NCBI GenBank assembly: GCA_002077065.1
Contig: NAJO01000030.1
Location: 62,001 to 126,000, forward strand
Direction: 5' to 3'
DNA length: 64,000 bases
Source: Cryoendolithus antarcticus
Taxonomy: Eukaryota; Ascomycota; Dothideomycetes; Cladosporiales; Cladosporiaceae
Position numbers and translations under genes: made by a program. Position 1 is the first letter of the stretch; the number at the start of each line of letters is the position of its first letter. Positions 41,584 to 51,125 of this stretch are shown here, in pieces. The notes beneath the pieces were generated by a model. The model was given only the letters and a program-made list of their open reading frames with translations, ran no database searches and was not told the origin of the DNA.

Positions 41584-41756
41584 AAAGTGCTGCCATATCC
41601 AAACATTCGACTTGCATCTCGCCCTTCCTCACTGCATCTCCATAATACACTTTAAGCACTCATCTAGTTGAACACACTCAGCTCATCACAAGCACCTGCT
41701 ACGATCAAGCTTGGAATATCACGTACGACATCTTAGGTAGCTAGCCATCAGCCATC

Positions 41757-42734
41757 ATGGCGACAGGTGAGGGGATGCTTCCATTATCGATCTCACTGCC
41801 AGAGTACTGACAACGCCCGTTCAGTCTCGCTTCTGAATGTTTCCGTTCGCAACAATCCCGCGGCCTTCGACGCACCGTACGAGTTCGAGATCACATTCGA
41901 GTGCTTGGAGCCGCTTCAAAAGGATCTGGAATGGAAACTGACATATGTCGGCTCTGCAACCTCGTGAGTAAGACATCCGTCCCAGGCAGCAGCCCCGCCT
42001 TCTAACAAGACTCAAACAGCTCCGAGCACGACCAAGAACTCGACTCCCTGCTCGTCGGTCCAATCCCCGTCGGCGTGAACAAGTTCGTCTTCGAAGCCGA
42101 TCCACCAGATCTGTCCCGCATTCCCGACACCGAGATCCTAGGCGTCACTGTCATCCTCCTGACCTGCTCGTACGACAATCGCGAATTCGTGCGTGTGGGC
42201 TACTACGTCAACAATGAGTACACGGACGAGTCGCTCGTCGAAGAGCCGCCTGCGAAGCCCATCCTCGAGAAAGTGAGGCGGAGTATCTTGGCTGAGAAGC
42301 CGAGGGTCACGCGATTCGCGATCAAATGGGATAGCGAGGAAAGTGCGCCTGCGGAGTTCCCGCCTGAGCAGCCGGATGTTGATGCTCAGGAGGATGATGG
42401 CGCTACGTACGGTGCTGAGGAGGAGGAGGAAGAGGAGGCGGAAGTGGGAGCTGCTGAAGGTGAGGCGGCTTCCAAAGTTGAGGATCACGAGATGGACGGC
42501 GTGGATGAAGCTCCTAGCGGGAAGAATGAAGATGATGAGGAGGCTGAGGACTCTGATGCTGGAAGTGAGGATCTCGAAGCCGAGAGCGAGGGCGATGAGG
42601 ATGATCTTGACGATGAGGAAGCCGAGGCGGAGGAGAATGGTGAGAATGGCGAGGACATGGAGATGGACGATGGGCCTGTCGAAGGTGTCAAGAACGGGGT
42701 GCCGCACGCTCAGTCGGATGTGATGGTGCATTAG
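41757..42734 (+). CDS. ASF1: histone chaperone Asf1
   Basis: Three exons: 41757-41766 (only 10 nt), 41825-41963 and 42020-42734; 287 aa. The tiny first exon encodes MAT and the first base of the Val codon, giving [11 protein letters not shown]. The conserved Asf1 core covers about 1-155: [82 protein letters not shown] and [11 protein letters not shown]. The rest is an extremely acidic tail of Glu/Asp. Asf1 binds histone H3-H4 dimers and passes them to CAF-1 and HIRA in the nucleus; acidic tails in fungal Asf1 help histone binding. Confidence 0.97.
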
Positions 42735-43227
42735 GACTGCGCTACTGCGACGGTGTTGCCTATCAGGGCGAAGGACTGTGTTTATTGATCTGTGAGTATG
42801 GCATCGCGAGGGAGCACTAGCAGCATGGGCATGGCGTCTACAGGATAGAGATGACATCGAGTTGCAGACTGGCCACCTTATGAATAAAGGGAGCGTGTTG
42901 AATATTGCATCACCCTCTCTTGCTTGGTCGTCGGTGCCAAGCTTTTGCTGCCTCAGTGGACTTCACTCCGTTCTCCAACATCATATCTCCTTACGACGCT
43001 CGAGTGCCGTCCCATCTACCGTGCTGACTCCAGTTTCCAGATACTCGGCTGAGCACATGTTCGCTTATTACCACCATGCCCATGTGAGGGGAAGATCTAC
43101 AGTACTACAGCGTGGAGAAACCTGGGGTAAGCAGCATGAGGTTTGTTTGCATTATTCATGCTTTCCTTGGTCGTTTGCGTTGCCAGACTATTCTGTCTGC
43201 GCTTTCTCGGTCAAGCTCAGGGTCATA
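42735..43227. other. gap between Asf1 and MFS permease
   Basis: About 490 bp, 3' end of Asf1 and promoter/leader of the permease. The permease frame is open upstream of its ATG but the residues are not protein-like. Nothing else is seen. Confidence 0.45.
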
Positions 43228-45024
43228 ATGGACTCCCACATCGCCGACGAGAAGCTCAAGCAGCTGCACGTCGAGGACAGCACTGTCACAGCCAATGATC
43301 GGAAAGCAGCCGACTTCGATATCGATCCTGTAGCTGAGAAGAAGCTGCTAAGGAAGATCGATCTCAGGCTTGTGCCAGTGTTGGTTCGCGCATCCTAGAA
43401 ATCTCGATGCTGCGCGCCTGCTCACTGTGGCTTAGTGGTTCCTATACATGCTGGCATTCCTCGATCGGACGGTACGCTCATCCAGCGTCCACTCCAATGC
43501 AAATTGCTGACGATATGCAGAATATCGGCAATGCAAAGATCCAGGGCATGACGGAAGACCTTCACATGACTGGAGACGATTACAATATAGCCCTGTTCTC
43601 CTTTTTCATCACGTACATTCTGTGGGTCGTCTCTTGGTCGTATGGTCGCGCATAGGGAATTGTGCCTGACGTGAACGCAGCTTCGAAGTGCCCAGTAACA
43701 TCATCATTAAGGTGAGTCGCAGCTACTGCCATGATACATGCACCACTAATAGATTCCCAGCGCGTCCGCCCTTCCCTTTACCTCTCGGGCATTATGGTCT
43801 GCTGGGGCATTGCAACGATCGGACAGGGCCTGGTCACCAATGTTGGCGGTCTTATCGGTCTTCGCCTGGTGATCGGATTCTTCGAAGCAGGTAGGTCTCT
43901 GTAAGGGCTCAAGCGCTCTCGTGGGACATCTCTGATTCTCTTAGGCTTCTTTCCCGGCTGTCTGTACCTGCTCGCCATGTACTACAAACGCTACGAACTA
44001 CAATGGCGGTTCAATCTCTTCTTTAGTGGTGCAATCCTAGCAGGCAGCTTTAGCGGACTGCTAGCCTATGGCATTGCGAACATGGACGGAGTCAGAGGCT
44101 ATGGTGGCTGGTCCTGGATCTTCATCATTGAGGGTATGCTCACTGTCGTCTGCGCACTAGGGTCATGGTGGATTATACCCGATTGGCCGGAGACTGCCAC
44201 CTTCCTCACGGACGAGGAGCGAACGCTACTGATCGCGCGTCTCTCGGCAGACGTCGGCGACGCGAAGCTGAATCGTCTCGACAAGGCTGCGACGAAGCGA
44301 ATCTTTTCCGACTGGAAGATCTGGTGCAGTATCATTATGTACGGCGGCGTGGTCTGCACGGGTTATTCCACGTCCTTCTTCGTACCCACGATTATCAAAG
44401 AGCTAGGCTACACTGCCAAAGCTGCGCAAGTCCGGTCGATACCAATTTTCCTAGTGGCGACCATCGTCACGTTTGGCGTTGCCTGGCTGTCAGATCGACT
44501 CAGGCATCGCTACGCTTTTTGCATGATCGGGATTTGTATAGCAACCATAGGCTACGTGGTTCTGCTCTGTCAGGAGTCTGTGTCGATTCAGGGAAGGTAC
44601 GGAGCCATTTTCCTGATTGTCACTGGAGGATACACATGCCAGCCCGTGGCAATCGCCTGGGTACAGAACAACATGGCCGGGCATTACAAGAGGAGCATCT
44701 CCAGTGCAATGATGATCGGTTTTGGCAACATTGGTGAGTCCTGTTCCTACACTTCTGTCATCTTGCGCCCATGTGACTGACACCTCTCTAGGCGGCATCA
44801 TCGCTTCCAACATCTTTATCACCAGCCAAGCGCCTCGCTACCCAGTCGGCTACGGTACCGCCCTTGGCCTCCTCTGGCTCTGCGCCCTAGCCTGCACAGT
44901 CTTCGTCCTCGGCGTCCGTCGCGAGAACAAGAAGCGCGACCGCGGCGAACGAGACCACCTCCTCGAAGGCCCGGACAGTGACAACCTCGGTGACGCGAAT
45001 CCAAGATTCCGCTTTACATACTGA
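43228..45024 (+). CDS. MFS anion:cation symporter (Dal5/Tna1-like permease)
   Basis: Seven exons: 43228-43383, 43436-43471, 43521-43621, 43681-43711, 43761-43890, 43945-44733 and 44792-45024; 491 aa. Exons 2 (36 nt) and 4 (31 nt) are very short, yet both rebuild family motifs: WFLYMLAFLDRT-NIGNAKI and FEVPSNIIIK-RVRPSLYLS. About 12 membrane helices. The family signature includes GLRLVIGFFEAGFFPGCLYLLAMYYKRYELQWR and IPDWPETATFLTDEERTLL. The ACS family imports organic anions such as allantoate, nicotinate or pantothenate at the plasma membrane; the substrate is not evident. The C-terminus is short and charged. Confidence 0.95.
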
Positions 45025-45137
45025 TTGTACTGTATACAAGCCGCTTTGTCCACCACGAGACGAAAGCGTGGTAGAAAATGCAAAAGGGTATCGTAAACAC
45101 ATGAATGCCGCCTTTGCTCTTCTCCCTTCAACGACAC

Positions 45138-46369
45138 TCAATACCTCACCTCCCCACTCCCCAAATGACTTACCGCGAACCCACCCTTCTGCATCTGCCG
45201 CTTATACTCCATCAACTCACTCTCATGCCTCTCCCACTCCCTGTCGGCAATAGCCTTCTCCGCCCGCCCCTTCTTTCGCTGCGTAATACACACGTACGTG
45301 TAGATGATTATAATCACTAACAGCACGCCGAGGACCGAGGAGGCGATGGCTATCTTGGCGGTCTTGGAGAGATGGGACCAGGATGCTGCTGCTTTCTGGG
45401 CGGAGGTGAGTTTGTGGATTGCGAGGAAGGCTTTGGAGTCGCCGCTGGGAAGGGGTGTCAGTGGTGGTTGCCTATGGGATTAGGAGGGGGAGGGCTTACG
45501 GATTCGCTTTGACGCTCTTGTACTCGCCCGACGTGTCTTCATAAGTATACGACGTGACGTTGGTGGCAGCGTCTGTGACCTTGACGGACTTGACTTTCAT
45601 TGTGAAGGGGCTGCGCGGCTGATCAGCAAAGTCCTCTCCGTGACTTCCTCCCGGTCCAAGCTTACCCTTTGCTGTAATCTGTGTCACCTCCAGCCCAGTC
45701 CCGCGTCCCCTGCGGCAGCGACGGATCACCTGCAGCCCAGATACCGAAGCGAATGACGGAAGGTGTCTGCGGGTATAGTCCCTTCCCAGCGCCTTTCAAC
45801 TCCCTTACCATCTGCCCATCAGCGATCCACTGCAGCCGGTCTTGGTTCCAGTCAATGGTGTAGTTATGAAATGTATCCATCGCGCCAGCCAGAAGCGGGT
45901 ACTCGCCATTATGCTGTGAAGTGTTGCCGAGTCCGTACCAGTTGTTGGACACATGCGTCTCGTTACCACCTAAGATTTCCCAGTCGATTTCGTCGAGCGT
46001 GTCTGAAAGCAAGATGATGGTGGAAATGATACCCACGCCCTTCGCAGCCTGCATGACAATCTCCGCGCGACCTTCTAGGATATAGAACTGCGTGCTCACT
46101 GTCACGGAGTCTCCGGCCTTCAGGATCGACATCTCAGCGCCGTCGTTGCCGAAGCTTATCAGAGAGGCGCCGGCTGTAACGTTGAAGTACTGCGGGTCCA
46201 TTTCAGAGAGTGTGTTGTTGAAGCTGTAGTCCAGCGTTGTGCCGAGAGCAGGATTGTCGAGACATGTGGTGTTGCCCCACGTTGGGTCGCAGCCGGAGGG
46301 GGGCTGGGTTTGTGCTGCTGCGCGGAGGGCGAGGAGGCCAAGAACGAGGGCGGATGTGAGACGAGACAT
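45138..46369 (-). CDS. Crh-like GH16 cell-wall transglycosidase with a C-terminal membrane anchor
   Basis: Three exons on the minus strand: 46369-45666, 45610-45500 and 45444-45138; 373 aa. A signal peptide (MSRLTSALVLGLLALRAAA) is followed by a GH16 domain with the catalytic motif DEIDWEILG, nucleophile E127 and acid/base E131. The family members Crh1, Crh2/Utr2 and Crr1 link chitin to beta-1,6- or beta-1,3-glucan in the wall. Yeast Crh1 and Crh2 carry GPI anchors; here the C-terminus has a clear hydrophobic helix (IAIASSVLGVLLVIIIIYTYV) followed by about 45 polar residues, which indicates a type I membrane protein. The chitin-binding CBM18 of Crh2 is absent. Confidence 0.93.
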
Positions 46370-47161
46370 TGGGGGAATGACTGTGCGAGGATTCGAAGTT
46401 GCGTAGCGTACCGTGTGAGGTCGGGCCAGCCGGATCTATAAGTCTTTTTCAAGGGAGTGCCTTCTCGGTGTATGAATGAGTGACTGGAGCAGCTGAACAG
46501 GAAGGAGCAACTGTGTCTCAACGCCGACAACTTGAAAGGAGACAGAGGACGCTGAATACGAGAAGGAGGAAGCTACTCTACCGTCGCGAACCCTACCGAG
46601 ACCCCTCGCGGTCGATCTTTGTCGCGAAGAGTGCTCGGTTCACCCCTGAGCGCGTTCGCGCCGCCCTGACATGCGATTGGAGTTCAATCTATTTGAGTAA
46701 GCTCAGCGCGAAGACGTGCCGTGCCGGCGCTTGATTTGGGCAATCAAAGGCGATATCTAATCACTCTCGATGTAACGTAACACCGAACGCTTCCGCATAA
46801 CAGTACCACTGTACGACCATGGAATCGTCCTTTGTAAGCCCTTCGATGTCGACTTCTGCACATAGATGCAGCTGAGCGAGAGTTGCAACGGCGACATAGA
46901 CTTGAGGGCGCTCGCCTAGCTCGCCGGGCTGAAAGGCAAATCGACAGCCTTCAAAAAAAAAGGGCTTGACTGCATGTAGCCATGCTAAGAGGGAGCTGTA
47001 TAAAGCTTCCACGAAGACGACTTGCACACAATGAATGTATCGAACAGCACAACATATGCCTCTCGGTTCGATGTAGTTCGCAAGAGAATATCGCAAGTCG
47101 CAGCCCGCGTTTGAAGGTACTCTAATGATAAAGTAGAGAGAGACATAAATCGTGATCCATA
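46370..47161. other. gap between GH16 and 2OG oxygenase genes
   Basis: About 790 bp. A minus-strand open frame at 47165-46761 begins with an ATG that overlaps the stop of the oxygenase gene (ATGA). It has a partly protein-like C-terminal half (VYVAVATLAQLHLCAEVDIE, then GLTKDD), but no family is recognised and no splice model improves it. I do not call it a gene. A run of nine A lies at about 46951. Confidence 0.4.
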
Positions 47162-48073
47162 TCATCTCGGCCGATACTCAATCAACCTCTGAGGCTCCCT
47201 CGTAGCCATCGCTCTCTGCTTCTCCCTCACATCCTGCTTGGCGTTGATACTATACTTCTCCCGCTTGATCTCGTTGTACAGCTCGCGGTTCGACACCACA
47301 CCATCGCCACCAAACGACGCCATATCAGTGCTCAATCCCAAATTCGGCCGCAGCGCAAAGACTACGCTCGTGCGGCCCTTTGGATTGCCGACAACACGGT
47401 GGCAGCCTGCTATGAGTGCTCCTTGCGACAGCGCGCGCAGGGTTTCGCCAACGAGGATGCATGGCTTGGACGCGGGAATCCAGACTGGAGGATCTGCGGT
47501 CCAGTCTGCAACTTCCAGACCAGCAGCGCCACCGACGCAGAGAGTGAGCAAGCCAGTGTCGGTGTGCGGGTCTGCCATGCCGGTTGTGGGAAAGTAGTTG
47601 AACAGGCGCATCAAGGTGATGGAGTCCTTGAGATCTGTGTCCAGGGTTGGATAATGTACGGCGCCAGAGATGAGCGAGTCCCACACGGTATTCGGGCTGT
47701 CGCCCATGCGGCTTAGGTCGCAGAGAATGCGGTGAAGTAAGCCCGCGCTGCTGTACCAGACATGCTCGGCGTGGGTTTCTAAGACTGAGTCCGAGTGCAC
47801 ACGCCGGCGAAGAGTGACATACTCTTTCTCGGACTCGACACGGTAGTAGCCATACTCTGTGCCCTGCCTCTTAGGATACGTAGAAGTCTTACTTTCGATA
47901 TCTGTGCCGAAGAAGCCACTCGTCGATGCTGACAGCTGCTCTAGCCTGGCCTCGAGCTCAGCCGGCAGGTCGAGGAGAAGCCATCCATGCGTACATAGAT
48001 GTTGCAGCTGCTCAGGATCTAGCAATGGTGGAGGTCCCGCCGGCGATGCATAGTCCTTCTCGCCGCTGTCCAT
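47162..48073 (-). CDS. 2-oxoglutarate/Fe(II) oxygenase, isopenicillin N synthase-like fold
   Basis: One exon from the ATG at 48073 encodes 303 aa; the frame extends upstream only to a GTG, with residues that do not look like protein. The Fe(II) ligands are H170 and D172 in [11 protein letters not shown] and H225 in [10 protein letters not shown], and R234 with S236 ([11 protein letters not shown]) binds 2-oxoglutarate. The DIOX_N part is shortened: it starts [21 protein letters not shown]. Related fungal proteins work in many oxidations, including secondary metabolism, but no biosynthetic neighbours are present, so the substrate is open. Divergent from eIF3k, with about 160 bp between starts. 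Confidence 0.88.
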   Translation of the reverse strand: MDSGEKDYASPAGPPPLLDPEQLQHLCTHGWLLLDLPAELEARLEQLSASTSGFFGTDIESKTSTYPKRQGTEYGYYRVESEKEYVTLRRRVHSDSVLETHAEHVWYSSAGLLHRILCDLSRMGDSPNTVWDSLISGAVHYPTLDTDLKDSITLMRLFNYFPTTGMADPHTDTGLLTLCVGGAAGLEVADWTADPPVWIPASKPCILVGETLRALSQGALIAGCHRVVGNPKGRTSVVFALRPNLGLSTDMASFGGDGVVSNRELYNEIKREKYSINAKQDVREKQRAMATREPQRLIEYRPR

Positions 48074-48234
48074 ATGATGTATCTCGGTGTCGATGTCCGC
48101 AGCGAGAGGTGTCAAGTTCTTGGCACTGGCATCACTTGCTGAAGTTCGACAAATTTGACCACCACCCACCAGTTCAATATCACCTCCGCCTCATCCACTC
48201 AAATCTCACCACTCACCGCATACACTCCTTCAAC

Positions 48235-49175
48235 ATGGGCGTCGCCTTCGACTACTGCCTAGATCGGCCAGAGAACATCGACGCCATCCTCAACGGCCTC
48301 GACAGATACAACCCCGAGACAACGACAATCTTCCAAGAATACGTTGCCCAGCAGTGCGAGACACAAACATACGACTGCTATGCAAATCTAGCATTGCTGA
48401 AACTGTAAGTCACTCTCATACCTCGAAGCATTCGCGACAAGACTACAATGATGATCATCTTCAACGTTTCCTATTACCTGACGGGCCCTCAAAAGCCTGC
48501 TGATGTCGAAACTCATGTATTAGCTCTATCTGATATATCACCCCTACACCACTCTGTACGATCACACCAATTTCGTGACCTAGTGCTGACGTTCATGTTC
48601 GCAACAACAGCTACCAATTCAACCCCCACCTCTCGCACCCGGAAACAATAACCAACATCCTCACGAAATCCCTCACCGTCTTCCCCTCCCCCGATTTCAG
48701 CCTGGGCCTCGCTCTGCTCCCCCCAGCAGTCCTCTCAGCCGCTCAAGACCCCTCGAAACAAACACCTTCCTCGACCTCCGGCCTTTCGGAAGCCGTAGCC
48801 ACCCTGCTAAGCCTCCATCGCGCGCTCACAAACGCACGATACACAGACTTCTGGTCCTCCCTCGAAGAAGACAGCACAGCAGACCTCGTAGCGGATGTCC
48901 AAGGTTTCGAAGAAATCCTACGAGTCCGCATCGCAGTCGTAGTATCACAGTGCATGCAAGAAGTGTCGCGCGAAGTGCTAGAATCCTGGCTGAATGTCAG
49001 CGGGAGCAAATTCCAGGGCTTCGTGACGGAGGTGTGTGGCTGGAAAGTGGACGGGGAGAAAGTGCGGATACCGCTGAATAAGGAGAATGAGGCGCGGAGT
49101 TCGGTGGTGAGGGAGAGTGTCAGGTTTGAGCAGTTTGGCAGGATGGTGAAGAGGGCTTATGAGCAGCCTGCTTGA
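48235..49175 (+). CDS. translation initiation factor eIF3 subunit K
   Basis: Two exons, 48235-48404 and 48611-49175; 244 aa. The family start is clear: [36 protein letters not shown], and the junction restores LLKLYQFNPHL. The C-terminal PCI/winged-helix part contains [22 protein letters not shown] and [23 protein letters not shown]. eIF3k pairs with eIF3l at the periphery of eIF3 on the 40S subunit and is not essential in fungi studied. The intron is 206 nt, about four times the local norm, because it carries a C/D box snoRNA (separate entry). Confidence 0.93.
48443..48538 (+). ncRNA. C/D box snoRNA inside the eIF3k intron, guide for 18S rRNA
   Basis: Within the 206-nt intron the boxes appear in the right order: box C ATGATGA at 48448-48454, D' CTGA at 48478-48481, a C'-like TGATGTC at 48501-48507 and box D CTGA at 48530-48533. 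The guide before box D, CATGTATTAGCTCTA at 48514-48528, is perfectly complementary over 15 nt to the conserved 18S rRNA sequence UAGAGCUAAUACAUG. The fifth base before box D (48525) would direct 2'-O-methylation of the A in UAG-A-GCU, the site guided by U44 (SNORD44) in human 18S. The terminal stem is weak, so the ends are approximate. No target is seen for the D' guide. Confidence 0.82.
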
Positions 49176-49425
49176 GTAGGATATGCTCGAGGAGAAAGTG
49201 GCATGGTTGAGTCATTACAGCGCGGCGTTCGGCTGGGGCAGCGGGACACGGAAAGTGCCCAGACGATCATGGGCGCAAGAGTCTGTCGGGTGTCAGCGCG
49301 ATGTGGTGTATACATGCACGCGAGAAGCGCAATGTTCAGCGAATAATTCAGCGAGCCCGAGGACCATGATCTCAGTTATGGGCTGTCCAATCGTACATCT
49401 CAATCCGCCTTGACAGTTACACGTT

Positions 49426-50725
49426 TCACTTGCCCAATACCTCCCACTGCGCCCCAACCCACTCCTCCCTCCACACTCCATCCCCCGCAGCACCTTCAGC
49501 GCAATCCCTCCCACAAACCCCCAGCACCACAGTTCCCCAATCCATGCCCTCAAACCCCTCCTCCTCCCTCTCCAACTCCACAATAGCCCCAGGCACGAGC
49601 TGCAGCTCAAACACCCTCTCGCCACCACACTTGCCACATCGCTTCATAGCCGCCGGCCAAGTCTTGCCGAGAGCGTCAGTCTTAGAGTATAGCAACGGCT
49701 GCCCGCGGAAATGGTACCGAAGGACTTGCTCCGGGTTCTCGGCCAAGCGATCAGAGAATTTCTGGAACGTCTTGTCGGCTACGGATTCGAAGGCTGAGGC
49801 GTCGGCTTTGCTGCTGCCACTGCTGCCGTCGCCTTCGGGTTCGGCGTCGAGGAGACGGACGCCGGGAGGAAGCGCCGAGGGATCTAAGGGCTTAGGGGGT
49901 GGCGTGATGTATTCCTTTTCGGCGGCTATGTGAGAGGATGGGTAGGGTGATGGAAAGTCGGATTCTGGAGGCCAGGGTGTTGTTGGGGTTGGAGGTGGAG
50001 AGGGGCCGGCTGCTATGCGGGCTTTCGAGGCGAATGTGGCGGGGAGGTCGGCTGCTGGGTCTGTGGGTTCGCTGGATGGGGTAGAGGCTGTGGGAGCTGG
50101 GACCGAGAGAGGTGTGGATTTTGGCACAGGTCTGGGAGCGAAGGGATTGCCGCTTCCGTTTGATGCTGGTCCAGAAGGCGCGAATGGATTGACGCTGCCT
50201 GTGCTGCCGGCTGGCTTCGCTCCAAAAAGCGACGCTCCCAGATCAGCCTTCGGCTTCGACGATATCGCCTCGCTGTCCGTCGTCGTTTGCGTGCGATCAC
50301 TTGGTTTCGTCGCAGTGACTGGCGTGACTTTCGTCCACCTGACTCCTCTGACACTCCCTTCTCGCCTCCGACAAGCCTTCTGTCTGCAAGTAAAGAGATA
50401 CACCTTCCTCTCATGGCCTGGAAACTCCGCAGGTAACTCAGCGTCCAGTTGTAGAAGCAGGCTCATCGGCTTAGAGCAGACCTTACATTTGGCGAAGTCG
50501 CCTGGCGGTGGGGCGGCATCTGAGGGCCATGACTAGGATATCGTCAGACTTACAGGGTAGAGAATTCGGGAAACATGTGAGGATTACAGGATGGCCTCCG
50601 AGCTGGCTAAACTCGTCTCCGGTAGGTTCTGTGGAAGCGTAGCCAAGTGTGACTTCGGTCTCGTAATCATCGTATGTTTCGTCGTCGTCGGAGTCGCTGT
50701 CGTAGTCGTTGGCGTTGGGAGGCAT
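49426..50725 (-). CDS. TSR4: Tsr4/PDCD2-family protein, Rps2 chaperone
   Basis: Two exons on the minus strand, 50725-50588 and 50532-49426, with a 55-nt intron; 414 aa. The start MPPNANDYDSDSDDDE is acidic; the first conserved block is VTLGYASTEPTGDEFSQLGGHP-SWPS, rebuilt by splicing. A zinc-binding region with paired cysteines follows (CKVCSKPM, CRQKACRRREGSVRGVRW). A long low-complexity middle of Pro/Ser/Ala separates it from the PDCD2 C-terminal domain (FQKFSDRLAENPEQVLRYHFRGQPLLYS, CGKCGGERVFELQLVP). Tsr4 binds nascent Rps2/uS5 and is needed for 40S ribosome assembly in the cytosol. Confidence 0.93.
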
Positions 50726-51125
50726 GGCGGCGATATCTATGAAGCGATGATCCGAGTGGAAGATCTGAACGAAATGTGAACAGATCGTATGATATCCAGA
50801 TTTGTAGCGTTGTACACTAGATAACCAAAGATTACGCAAGAGAACGGAATTAGATCGTGACTAGATATGTACGGCATGGAGTCAAAAGTTTTGAAGTGAA
50901 GTCGACCGCCAAGCTTCGACTTTCGCAGCTGGAGCCAGTACCTCAACGCAGACGAGTGTCCTCAAAACACACGCTGTTGGGACTCTCTGCAGTCTTTGAT
51001 CGGCGAGCTAGAGCTACATGATACGAAGAGCGAGCTGAGATGATCATCGCGCCGCCTTCGCGCCCGACTTCAACGTCTAGCAACGTCGTCAAGCACCTCA
51101 TTTCCTGTCATCCCAAGCTGGCCAC
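50726..51125. other. gap between Tsr4 and ThrRS genes
   Basis: About 400 bp, 5' region of Tsr4 and 3' end of the threonyl-tRNA synthetase gene. Nothing further is seen. Confidence 0.5.

Larger units (their letters stand above)
41244..41756. other. promoter region of Asf1
   Basis: About 510 bp. It contains an E-box palindrome and an MCB element (separate entries). No gene is seen. Confidence 0.5.

Noticed and set aside
42138..42857. 239-codon minus-strand frame rich in Leu, Ile and Arg opposite Asf1
   Set aside because: It is the antisense shadow of the Glu/Asp-rich Asf1 tail, which produces Leu/Ile/Ser-rich frames on the other strand.
47065..47085. GGTTCGAT similar to a tRNA T-loop near 47070
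   Set aside because: No acceptor, D or anticodon stems fold around it.
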